Shown here piece after piece: positions 1 to 11,300 of a DNA stretch of 64,000 bases. Position numbers and translations under genes: made by a program. The DNA is from Boswellia sacra (lineage: Eukaryota; Streptophyta; Magnoliopsida; Sapindales; Burseraceae), in contig SNVD02009519.1 of assembly GCA_013180625.2 (NCBI GenBank), positions 1,302,001 through 1,366,000 on the forward strand, given 5' to 3'. The stretch's first letter is position 1, and each line of letters opens with the position of its first letter. The notes beneath the pieces are model-generated. The model had not been told where the DNA came from and did no database searches. It worked only from the letters and a program-made list of their open reading frames with translations.

Positions 1-2109
1 ACTGAAGTGCGTAGCTTTCTGGGATTGGCCGGATACTATAGGAGATTTGTTGAAGGCTTTTCCAAGATAGCCTCGCCCTTAACACAGTTGACTAGGAAGA
101 ATGTAGCTTTTGTATGGTCAGAAGACTGTGAGAAAAGTTTTCAGGAACTCAAGAACCGATTGGTGACATCTCCAGTACTGACTATCCCTTCTGGTTCAGA
201 AGGATTTGTGATATACAGTGATGCTTCTAAGAAAGGGTTGGGGTGTGTTTTGATGCAAAATGGCAAGGTTATAGCCTATGCATCTCGACAATTGAAGGAC
301 TATGAGAAGAATTACCCTACCCATGATCTAGAACTGGCAGCAGTGGTATTTGCATTAAAGATTTGGAGGCATTACTTATACGGAGCAAGATGTGAGATTT
401 ATACTGACCATAAGAGCCTTAAATATTTCTTCACTCAGAAGGAATTAAATATGAGGCAAAGGCGATGGCTTGAATTGGTCAAGGATTATGATTGTGTCAT
501 TAATTATCATCCTGGGAAAGCGAATGTGGTGGCGGATGCCTTGAGTAGAAAGTCTTCTGGACATATGGCTGCTTTAGTTACCACACAACGGTCAATAATG
601 CAAGATCTAGAGAAACTTGCTATTGAGATTGTTCAGCTGAATCAATGCTTACATTTGGCTTCATTGGTTGTGCAACCCACCATTATTGAGAAGATCAAGA
701 GGAGTCAATGTGAAGATGCCTTTTTGAAGAAGGTGAGGGAAGAAGTTCCATTGGGTAAGAGGCCAGGTTTTGTTATCTCTTCTGACGGGGTATTATACTT
801 CGAAGGAAGATTATGTGTGCCAAATGTGATAGAGTTGAAACGAGAAATATTGAATGAAGCACATAGTTCTCCTTATTCGGTGCATCCTGGCTGTACAAAG
901 ATGTATAGGGATCTTCGAAATAGCTACTGGTGGGTTGGTATGAAGAAGGAAATAGCTCAATTTGTTGAACAATGCTTAGTTTGTCAACAAGTTAAAGCTG
1001 AACATCAAAGGCCATCGGGATTACTAAATCCACTATCAATACCAGAATGGAAATGGGAACACATCACTATGGATTTTGTTGTGAGTCTACTGAGGACTAG
1101 GAATGGATGCGATGCAATTTGGGTGATTGTGGACCGGTTAACAAAATCAGCACATTTTCTTCCTGTGCGCACTACCTTCACTATGGATAGATATGCCCAG
1201 CTCTATGTAGATGAGATTGTGAGACTACATGGAGTACCGGTATCTATTATTTCAGATCGGGACCCAAGATTTACCTCCCAATTCTGGAAAAGTTTACATA
1301 AGGCTTTGGGCACTAAACTAAAGTTCAGCACGGCTTTTCATCCTCAGACAGATGGTCAGTCGGAAAGGACCATCCAGATTCTAGAAGATATGCTTAGAGC
1401 CTGTGTGTTGGACTTCAATGATAGTTGGGATAGGCACTTGACTTTAGTTGAATTTGCATACAACAACAGCTATCAATCCACAATAGGAATGGCCCCTTAT
1501 GAAGCCTTGTATGGGAGGAAGTGTAGATCACCCATCCATTGGGATGAGATTGGTGAAAGAAAGATACTTGGGCCCGAAATTGTACAGCAAACATGTGATA
1601 TCATCCGAAAAGTGAAGGACAGAATGAATGCAGCACAGAGCAGACAGAAGAATTATGCTGATCAGCGAAGGAAGAAGTTAGAATTTGTAACAGGAGATAA
1701 AGTTTTCCTTAAAGTTGCTCCTATGAAAGGAGTGATGCGATTTGGAAAGAAAGGGAAATTGAGTCCAAGATATATTGGCCCTTATGAGATTCTGGAGAGG
1801 ATTGGAGAGGCAGCATATAAACTTGCCTTACCACCTTCATTGTCTGGAGTGCATGATGTCTTTCATGTCTCCATGTTAAGGAAATATGTTTCGGATCCAT
1901 CCCATGTGCTGAGTTCTGAACTTCCAGAGTTGAGAGCCGATCTTACATATGAGGAGAGACCGATCCGAATCATAGATCGCAAAGAACATGGACTTCGGAA
2001 GAGGAACATACCATTGGTGAAAGTACTTTGGGAAAATCACTCCATAGGAGAAGCAACTTGGGAATTAGAGGAAGAAATGCGTACCAAATACCCCTCTCTA
2101 TTCGAATGA
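1..2109 (+). mobile_element. Ty3/gypsy retrotransposon pol, C-terminal part (RT end, RNase H, integrase, chromodomain)
   Basis: The reading frame is open at the left edge and runs about 702 codons to a stop at 2107-2109. The first ~40 residues are the end of the reverse transcriptase domain ([12 protein letters not shown]). RNase H follows at about residues 65-185 ([26 protein letters not shown]). The integrase zinc region (residues 290-345: HPG, then CLVCQQ) leads into a catalytic core with DFV, SDRDPRF and the DGQSERT glutamate. A chromodomain-like end ([18 protein letters not shown]) closes the protein. The order RNase H-integrase-chromodomain places it among plant chromoviruses, probably the Tekay/Del group. 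The frame has no stops, so the element may be fairly young, but gag, protease and most of RT lie outside the window. Confidence 0.95.
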
Positions 2110-2140
2110 TTGTACTGAATTTCGGGGACGAAATTCTTTT

Positions 2141-4578
2141 AAAGGGGGGGAGAGTTGTAATATCCTAAATTTTGTAGTGTACATTATATCATGTGTTATA
2201 GTTACATATGTATTAATGTATATGTAATGTATTTGAATTGTAATGTAATAAATGAAAGAATGAGGGGCTTAATTAAAAGGTATTGGGTCTAATGGTTATA
2301 AAGAGGAGAGAAGGACTAAATGAAAATTTGGCCTAATTTTATATATAAATGGGAAGAGTTCTAGAATTCTTTCATTCCTCTCCTTACATACACGTTCCAG
2401 CCCTCTACTCTCTCAGAAAATTTTCATCACAAATCATCAAGGAATCAAGGGAAGAAAGGGAGAAAAAAAAAAAGGAGGGAGAAGGTAAGAACCAATTTTC
2501 TAATTAGAATTCTTTGTATTATTGTTTATTTAATTTAAAGAAATTCCTTGTGTAGTGATGTGAGTATGAGAACTGTTATTTGTATGCTGGAAATTGTATG
2601 GAGATGTGAATTTGAATGAGTTTTGAATGCATCTAAGTAAGGAGATGAAGATATAAGCTAGAATTGAGAGTTTAGTTCAAATCCTGGAAATTTTGTTACA
2701 CTGAACAGTACCTGTTCCGAAAATTACCAAAAATCAGGGGGACATTTTCTTGTTCTGAAATTTTTATATATGAAAATAGACATGTCCAGGAGTGTATAGC
2801 AATTGGATTCACTCAAAAATTCGAAGTAGGTGATTTGGAGTGAATTTTTAAATTTCTGGTATGGTATTGCACATGTCCCCTGTCCTAGAACAGAGGAGGG
2901 GAAGACGATTTTAGTTGAAGGTCCAAATCTTCATATAATTATCTGATTTTTGGTATGCAAGTTCTTTTATGTGTCATATATGAGACTGTAAATTTTCACT
3001 GAGATTGAAGGTCTGTGTGAATTGTTATAGATTTTTAAAGTTGGCTTGTTAAAACTGGAATTTTTAGTTTCCAAAACAGGCAGTTAGAAATAAATGGATT
3101 TGAATGGGTTAGACACCTTTAAAAGCCCTGATTTTTGGTATGGAGGTATATATATATGTTATATACCACCCTGTAAATTTTTACAGCCAATTGAGTAGGA
3201 TTTCAATTCCTACAAATTTTTAAGTCTACACTGCTCAGTGAAATGAATACAATGCCAGAATTGTTGAGGTAATGAATTTGGTTATTTTTAGTGGCCAAAT
3301 GATTCCAATTGGCTCTAAAAATTTTAACGAGACATGAGGTATGTGTGTAAAAGATGTCTACCTACTGGTGTGAATTTTTGGAAGTAGATAATTGTTGTTG
3401 TGAATTGTTTGTCAAAGTAAGTATGGAAATAGAGCCAAAAAGGGGGAAATATTTTACAAGTGTATGGTGACCTAAAAAGAGATTTTGTTTTATTTTTAGG
3501 TCAATCACAAGCATCGAAAAGCAGCTATACGAGGTAAGTAAGCTAACTATTCTGAGGCCACAATAAATTGTGTACTGTATGTATGTAATTTTGTGGATTG
3601 TAACACTATTAAATGCTAGCAACTTGATGCTTGAATGTGAGATATTGTGACTGTTTTGGAAGCCTGATATAGAGCTTCTTTAATGTGACTGATTGTGAAT
3701 GATGAAACATGATTGGCATGCCAAGACCTAGGAAGTTTAGCTCTCATAGCTTGAGGGGAGGTCTGGACCATGTGCTTTCTCTAGATGAGATTCGGTAGCA
3801 TGGGCCCGGTATCACCCGGATTATCAGACTAGCCTCGAGCTATTTCAAGTGTAGGCATCTAAATGTATTTGTACTGTTCTGTACTGTTCCATGACTTGAG
3901 GGGAGGTCTGGACCATGTGTTTCTCTAGATGAGATTCGGTAGCATGGGCCCGGTATCACCCGGATTGTCAGACTAGCCTTGAGCTATTATATGGGAACTG
4001 ACTGTGAAATGAAAAGTCCTACCTTGATTAGAGAGCATTTTCCCCTAGGTGACTGTAATTGATACTATTGAAGCTTCCTCATTATGTGATTGTGATTGTA
4101 CATGAAAAAGCGATGAGTAGAGAAATGTGAACTCACTTATGTGAGGTTGAATCGACCTATAGAGGTCTAGAAAGAAAATCGGCGCGGGAGCGCAAATGTA
4201 ACCGAAGTGAACTCTGGGACATTCTTTCTTTAACGAGTTAGCTAATGCTTGTATAGTTAGAAATGGATAGTTTCATACTGGACTGAATTCTATTGTTATC
4301 GTTTATTTCTGTATATTCACCTAGCTTACTTACTGAGTTTTACTCATTAAAGTTGTTGTGTGCCTCAGGTGATCAGTAGATTGAGCTATGGATGGAGGAC
4401 TTTTGGCATTGCTGACAGAGTTCCCTTGGCAACCAAAGACCGCTGCTCTATATTAGCATAGCCATACTGTAGAGCCTCTTTTGATTTTTGAATGTATCTA
4501 TATACAGTGAAATGGTGTGGTTGTGATTAGAAACTCTGTTTTGTGTGATACTAAGATCAATCTTTGAAAGAAATAACA
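2141..4578 (+). repeat. Polypurine tract and probable 3' LTR of the Ty3/gypsy element
   Basis: A purine tract (aaaggggggg, 2141-2150, then agag) lies 30 bp after the pol stop. It is followed by TGTAATATCC at 2156, a typical plant gypsy LTR start. I place the LTR end at the CA of aaataaca (4577-4578), because dioxygenase-like host sequence begins soon after; this gives about 2.4 kb. The start is clear. The end is inferred, since the 5' LTR and the target duplication are outside the window. Inside are a TATA-like run (about 2339-2350) followed by a pyrimidine-rich leader, and a duplicated ~92-bp segment (3751-3843 and 3896-3987). Confidence 0.75.
2339..2350 (+). promoter_or_regulatory. TATA-like box in the gypsy LTR
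   Basis: A tttatatataaat run lies about 185 bp inside the LTR. It is followed within 30-60 bp by a pyrimidine-rich stretch (ctttcattcctctccttac) like a plant transcription start. The position fits the U3/R border of an LTR promoter. Confidence 0.5.
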
Positions 4579-4637
4579 GAGCTCATATTTAAATGACTGC
4601 ATAAATGCTATAATTTGTATGTCTAGTATGAGTTGTG

Positions 4638-5932
4638 ACAATGCAGCTCACTCTTGCTTTGGCCAATCGCCTGAAACGAAGGCGGTTTATCGGAAAGGAG
4701 TGAGTCCAAGCCCGTTGGTGAAGTATGGAACGAGCTTTGTCCCTGAGAAGGAGAAAGCTCTGGAGTGGAAGGGCTACGTTAGCATGGTGCATGTATACCA
4801 CTGATGCTGAGGCCCTTGAACAGTGGTCCAATGAATGCAGGTAAGAACGGTTACGTTCAAAAATGTTGTTTTGTGCAACGTGGTTATGAAGGATGCTGTA
4901 AATTAACAATAAAAATTAACCTAGATAGCATTTATAATTAATCGTGTCTTTTATTGATTATTTTTGTAGGGAAGTGGCACTGGAGAATCTAAGAACATCA
5001 ATCAAGATGGTTGGAAAGCTACTGAAAGCTTTATTTGAGAAACTTGGAGTGGCACTAGATGACCCCAAAATTGAAACTCTTATTGGCTCCAAGATGGTGA
5101 ACATGAATTACTATCCAACATGCCCTAATCCTGAAGAGTTGGTGTGGGTCGTCACTCAGATTTGGGCCTCTTAACTATTTTACTACAACTCTACAAGATG
5201 GGATTGATGGCTTGTACGTAAAAGTTGAAGAAGACATTGCAGGTGTAGGCGAGAAAGGAGAATGGATGGAAATCCCACCTACTCCTGGTGCTTTGGTCGT
5301 CAACGTTGGTGATACATTAGAGGTACGTATTTCGATATGTATCCAACTTTATTTGAAATGTTTGCATTATTAGGATTCGTTTTCATTGAAAAATCTTGTC
5401 CTTTTTAAAAGTGATCGCTGAAAATGACTTAAACCATAATATATTAATAAGCGTTTTATTCGACCATTCCATTTATAACGATGAGGGATTCTTTGTGACT
5501 TCTGAAAATGTTAATGAATTAAGAAATGGAATGATTTTCTGAAACTCAACTTTTTGTAACATTAAGAGTACAAAACGCAAAGGTTACTCAATGAAATTAA
5601 TAGATTTATTAATCAATCAACAACTTTGAATATTCTTTGACGTTATATTCTAACCTTAATTGTGTCATTTATATATGTTAATGGTTTAGATACTAAGCAA
5701 AGGAAGGTACAAAAGTGCTGATCAACACAGAGTACGCACTACAAACACCAAATCAAGAGTGTCGATCCCAATCTTTACAATGCCAACACCAACAGAGAAA
5801 ATCGGGCCGCTGCCTCAGCTGGTGGAGAGGGACGGCACCCGTTTCCGTGAGCTTGTGTTCAAGGATTATATGAACAACTTCTTCAGCAAGGCGCATGATG
5901 GAAAGAAGTCTCTTGATTTTGCACTTGCTTAG
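4638..5932 (+). pseudogene. 2-oxoglutarate/Fe(II) dioxygenase pseudogene, feruloyl-CoA 6'-hydroxylase-like
   Basis: Three exon remnants are visible: about 4638-4840, 4970-5322 and 5690-5932, with GT...AG introns. Joined by eye, they resemble feruloyl-/coumaroyl-CoA ortho-hydroxylases, which make scopoletin-type coumarins. Recognisable parts are VSPSPLVKYGTSFVPEKEKA, IGSKMVNMNYYPTCPNPE, the iron-binding HSD (GVGRHSDLGLLTILLQ), and near the end HRVRTT and KSRVSIP, ending FALA-stop. The copy is broken. A shift near 4790 makes a stop (4801), and two shifts near 5138 and 5200 are needed to recover the HSD block and then DGIDGLYVKV. There is also an extra codon before the second iron histidine (ADQHRV). 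The N-terminal exon is absent, and the preceding DNA is the gypsy LTR, so the retroelement probably split the gene. The family is secure; the exact substrate class is inferred. Confidence 0.85.
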
Positions 5933-5964
5933 GCTTCATCTATCGATCTTCACATTGATATACC

Positions 5965-5968
<4 letters not shown>

Positions 5969-6012
<44 letters not shown>
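5969..6012. repeat. (AT)n-(AG)n microsatellite
   Basis: About 16 AT units run straight into about 6 AG units just after the dioxygenase pseudogene. The rest of 5933-6620 is AT-rich and holds an ATT run near 6052-6070 and no recognisable gene. Confidence 0.9.
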
Positions 6013-6013
<1 letters not shown>

Positions 6014-6274
6014 TAATCAGTACTTCATAATCCATGCAAGTCAAACAAGTTATTATTATTATTATTATTTTATTTTGTAATGATTTAGTTCCTCCGTGAG
6101 ATTGAGATTTGGGTATACTGTATCATCATAGTTGTCATAATATTAATTATGTGAATGATTGTATTGATTATACTTTACTTCTAACTTATGCAAAAGAAAT
6201 AAAAATCAACAGAGTTTACATAATTTTTTGTAACTATATATATAATTTAGAACTGCTATTACGAGTGAAGAGTG

Positions 6275-6275
<1 letters not shown>

Positions 6276-6324
<49 letters not shown>
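6276..6324. repeat. Compound (TA)n(CA)n microsatellite
   Basis: About 15 TA units are followed by about 9 AC/CA units. This is a classic compound dinucleotide repeat. Confidence 0.9.
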
Positions 6325-6620
6325 TCCCTCTTCACAATTAGTGAAATGAATAATGCCTTGTAAGATCACTTTATTCACTGAATTATAGTACTAAATATTT
6401 TGCAAGAATATAAACGATAAAAGTTATTAATGAAACTGATTGAAACCTCTTTTTCAATTAGTTGAAGTTTGGAGATAATATTTTAAGAAAGAAATATGAA
6501 TAGCAATTCAATAATTAATTTTTTAAATTTAAAAATATGTTTGAAATAAAATGTGTACAAATTAAAAAAGACTTTTAAATTAAAATTAAAAGAAAATAGT
6601 TAATTTGATAATTAGTGATT

Positions 6621-7750
6621 AAAGATCTATGCATAATTTGGCAGGATTAAAAAAGACTTTTAATTTGGCAGGATTACTGGTTGCCGCAGGGGCGTCTTTG
6701 TGATTTGTTTTCATTCAGGACTCTTTCATCTACAGGTCTTCCCTCAGATGCAAAGGTCTCAGCTATCATTCAGGATGGAGATTGGGCTTTTCCTGAAGGT
6801 GGACCGGACCTCAGACGGGTTTGGGACTCTATCCGCATCCGACCTATGATGGGGACTCTTGACCATATTGTTTGGAAGGGTCACACCTCTGGTATTTTCT
6901 CTATTGCCTCAGCGTGGGAATTATTACAGAGTAGACGCTCGGTAAACTCCTTTTATCATCTTCTGTGGTTCCCTGGCCATATTCCAAGGCACTCCTTTAT
7001 ACTTTGGCTTACCTCATTGGGCCGTCTTCGTACTATGGATCGACTACGAAGTCATGGCATGTTATCTTCTTCAGGCTGTGTTCTCTGTGCTTCAGCAAAT
7101 GAGACGCACGAGCATCTTTTCTTCAACTGTCCTTTCTCGTCTTCTGTATGGGGGGAGATTTCAGCTAAGACTCTTATTGTTTGGCCATCTTCTGGTTGGC
7201 TCTCTCTACTTCATTGGGCTTCTCTTCATCTTCAAGGCAGGAAGAATTTTGGGCATATCCTTGCACGTTTGGTTTTCTCTGCTACAGTTTATTTTCTATG
7301 GTATGAGAGGAATGATCGTGGGTATCAGCAGCGACATCGAACTCGTCGTCAGGTGATTGATGAGATTTTTATATTGGTCCGCTCTCGGCTTCTTACCATT
7401 GAGGCCAAGTATGTGATCACTCCTCAGCTTCGTGCTATATGGGGTCTTCGTTATTAGTTGGTTTTTTGAGTTTTGTTTTGTTTAATTGGGCACATGCGCC
7501 CTTTTGTTGCATTGTCTTGGGAATGTTAGCTTTGTTGCGGTCGTTATTGGGCCTAGCGCCTTTTCTTTTTTGTTTGGGCCTTTTGGCTCCATATCTCGCT
7601 TTTTGTTTGAAGCCTTTGGGCTTCGTTTTTCCTCATTTTGGACTTGTGAGTACTAAGTACTCTTCTTAGGGTATGTCTCTCGTATTTTATACAATCTTTT
7701 TTCTTTTTATGTGAATAGTAATTTTTTAAAAAAAAAGATCTATGCATAAT
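6621..7750 (+). mobile_element. 5'-truncated L1-type LINE with 17-bp target-site duplication
   Basis: The sequence aaagatctatgcataat occurs at 6621-6637 and again at about 7734-7750, directly after a short poly(A) run. This is the signature of a target-primed LINE insertion. Between the copies, a 258-codon frame (6681-7457) encodes the C-terminal end of a non-LTR retrotransposon ORF2. It has the reverse-transcriptase zinc-binding domain, with VWKGHTSGIFSIASAWELL, LWFPGHIPRHSFILWL, GCVLCASANETHEHLFFNC (Cys/His cluster) and FLWYERNDR. Endonuclease and RT domains are missing, so the insertion is heavily 5'-truncated and cannot move itself. The part from 7458 to ~7733 is LINE 3' UTR. The A residues of the repeat overlap the tail, so the right border is uncertain by a few bases. 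Confidence 0.9.
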
Positions 7751-8363
7751 GTATGTAGAGTTGTCGAGAATTTCGCCTGTCTCTGGCATATATTGGAGTT
7801 TGAAAGTTCTCACAACCTCGATACGCTTTGCTAAAAAAGAAACTTTTTTTTTTTGAAATTTGTTTCTCTTTTTAAGAAAATCCCAAGGATTGAAATTTAA
7901 AATTTAAATTAAGAAACACAGAAGTAGTTTTTTTTTTTTGGTTCTTATGTGAAGATAGTTTAAACTGGATAACCATTTAAAATATTTATATTTCTTAAAT
8001 TAAATCAAGACTTAGAAAGTATACCACTTGGCAAAAAATCGGAGTGCTAATAACAATTTCATCTTAATTGTTTTTATTCTCAAGAATTTTCCTAAAATTG
8101 TTTTTTTTTTTTTTAAGTTAAACAATATTGAAGAGGGAAGAAAGAGAAGGCGGTGAAGCTAGCTGTCTGTACTTCCTTGAAACATGTGATTAATCGAATC
8201 GAGCAACGTGGCAAAGCCCATTTTGCCCCGTGTTGGACCCAAGTAACCAAACTAAAGAACACTTCAAAGCTTCTCGTCTTCGACGGGCTGTTCGCTCTGT
8301 CTCTCTAAAATTCACTGCAGAAGCAGAACATATATATAAATATCTACTTTGACACTCTGTTTC
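7751..8363 (+). promoter_or_regulatory. Upstream region of the Moco sulfurase gene
   Basis: This AT-rich DNA with several poly(T) runs separates the LINE from the sulfurase start. A TATA-like run (acatatatataaat, about 8328-8341) lies only ~25 bp before the first ATG. If it is the real TATA box, the leader would be very short or translation would begin at the second in-frame ATG (8376). The true start could also be upstream. No coding signal is seen. Confidence 0.4.
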
Positions 8364-11300
8364 ATGGATCAAAGCATGGATAATAGCGATAAAGAAGAGT
8401 TTTTGAAGGAGTTTGGTGCAGATTACGGGTACCCAAATGGTCCAAAAAGCATCGACGAAATCCGAGCCACTGAGTTCAAGCGATTAGAAAATGGTCAGCT
8501 TCATTATTTTGATTATTTCTCTCAATCTTTAATATTGCTTTTGACCAAAAAAATATCAAAAATATGATATTTTTCTGGGTTGAATTTTGTTTCTCCAATT
8601 TGTTTTTATTTGTCACCGAGGAAATTTTGGAACTTTAGCGTTTTTTATTGTGTTTTAAGCCAATCTCTTTTTTGCTCTGGGAAAGCAATCATTGTCTGTT
8701 TTATTTTGGATTGGCAATTGTAGGTACTGTTTACTTGGATCATGCTGGAGCAACTTTGTACTCTGAGTTGCAAATGGAAGAAATCTTCAAAGATTTCACT
8801 GCTAATGTTTATGGAAATCCCCGTATCCTATTTTGCCAATCAGTTAAATCTTGATAATAGTTTTAGTTTTATCTAAACTTTGTTTTGTTGTTCCTTTTAG
8901 TTTTATTCATTTATATTTGTTTGTCTCACTTGTTGAAATTGCATTTCTTTAATTTAAAATTATATAGATAGCCAAAGTGACTCTAGTTCGGCCACTTGTG
9001 ACGTTGTAAGGGAAGCACGCCAACAGGTACTCTATGCCCTCTGTAGATGTGCTTAATATCATTCTACTAGGATTAGTAAGCATTTGCGGTTCTTATTAAT
9101 TTCATTTGTGTTCTCTTTTTTTTTTTCTTTCTTTCTTTCTTACTTGAATTTGTAAGTATTGGGACACGGATGATTCTTGGACTTATGAAGTTATAAAATG
9201 AAAGCATACATAGATATTAACCCATAGAAATTGTGCTGTGTAAGAGTTTGTAAATACCAACAGGAGCTAATTTCATGAATGTTTATTTTTGGGGGGAGGG
9301 ATAAAATATTTTTATTTTTTATTTTTGGATTTAGGTCCTTGATTACTGCAATGCGTCTCCAAAGGACTACAAATGCATATTTACTTCTGGAGCAACAGCA
9401 GCATTAAAGCTGGTTGGAGAGGCCTTTCCATGGAGCCAACAGAGCAGTTTTATGTACACAATGGAGAATCACAATAGTGTACTTGGGATAAGAGAGTATC
9501 CTGCCATTTGATCATCCCTTTGTTCTCACTAATTTTACACAATATGGATGACAGAAGTTTTGCTTTTGTTGTCATTATTTTTTGTTTAACTTCTTTTTTT
9601 TTTTTTTTTTTTTAATTTCTTTCGTCACATGTTTGATATGCACAAGTAGACAAACACCAACGCTTTGTATATAATGGAGGATCATATATACTTGTGATCA
9701 GAGGTTATCCTTCCATTAGAGCATCCATTGGTTGTCACCTTAATATAATTTGTCTTTTAGATAATCAGAAATCAGTGGTTACGTTCCTTATCACTATTTA
9801 GATATGCTCTCAGTCATGGAGCTGTTGCCTTTGCAGTAGATATTGAAGAGTCCTTGGACCATGGTGGATTGGCTAAAAGTCCCATGCCTTCTTTGAATGT
9901 ATCTCTGCACCCAATGCAAAGGAGGAATGAAGCTGAATGTCTGGAAAGAGAGCCTTCGGGTAAATTTTAGTTTATCGAATAACAGCTAACATGATTAATG
10001 TTCCATATATATCATGAGAAGACCCAGTATTTTGACTCATCTATCAAGTATTTTCTGACTGAAGTTATTGACTTTGAGGGGCCTAAATCTGTTCTGATTT
10101 GTGGAATATTCAAAATAAGCATTTGGGCAATATTGGTTGCATATGTTTGATTCTTTTTTTTCTTTTTTTTTTTTTTTTTTGCTCCCATTTTTAGGGCCTA
10201 TAAAGTATCCAGATTGTTGTAAACTTGCGTAGCAACTTTTCTCCAGGTTTTGTATATTGTATTTTGAGGATTTTTTTAATTCTCCATTAGTGTTTAGAGG
10301 TGTGCAGCAGGCAAGTAAATCTTAAGAATAAGTTCGACTATTTTATATTCTGACCTGATCTGACTGGATAAATACTTCTGATACTATCTAGATTGTGTAA
10401 GAAAAATGAGATGAGAGTATGCTTTTAAGGGAAGAAAATCAAGCTTGTAATGTTACACTGTCCTTCGATACTATATTATACTTGTGTGAGAAGGACAGTA
10501 TTCATCTATCGAGCAAGGATATTTGCTTGATACTTCATGATATTTTCTTTTTATAATTCTTTGGCTTCATCTTATTGCAGACAGTTCATATCACTTATTT
10601 GCCTTTCCCTCGGAGTGCAATTTCTCGGGATCAAGATTCACTCTTGACTTGGTGAATGTTGTGAAGAATAACCCAGCAAGAGTTTTGGAAAACTCTCCTT
10701 TTAGCCAGTATGTGAATTATACCACATTGTCCTATTGGTTTTTTTGGGTTCTTTTGCACTCTTTGCATTGGAAATTGTATCTAGTCTAAGGTGGATGATT
10801 TCAGATTAATTAAGTTTGACTTTAGGTCCTGATTAGGGGCTGATAACTGGAGGAAACAAGGAGAAAAGAAAAAATATAACACAAAGTTAAAGGGCTGATT
10901 TGCATTTGTCTAACAACTGTGATTGCATATAAATGGAAGTTTAGAAATTTTCTTTGGATGTCATATTCTTATGTAACTTAGTTTTTTGGTATTAACTTCT
11001 TACTTACCTTTGTGGATTGTTATAGTTCATTAGTTATTAAAATTTTTATACTTTAGCTGGTATTTGATTACAATGAATATACTTTTTCTCCATTATCTAG
11101 GGGCTCTTGGATGGTCCTGATTGATGCTGCGAAAGGATGTGTCACACAACCACCAGATTTGTCAAAGTATCCTGCAGACTTTGTTGTCATGTCATTCTAT
11201 AAGGTAGCCTGATATGACTTTGGATGCATTCAAGGAAAATGAATTGCTGCTATCTTCAGATATTTATGTTTTTGCTCTGCATTGTTTTGGCTAGATGTTT

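Noticed and set aside
7439..7669. Hydrophobic 76-codon open frame after the LINE ORF
   Set aside because: It lies inside the LINE 3' UTR and before its poly(A); the hydrophobicity reflects T-rich DNA.
8349..8363. Upstream in-frame TTG start for the Moco sulfurase
   Set aside because: The ATG at 8364 is the first standard start, and alignment with ABA3 needs only sequence after it.
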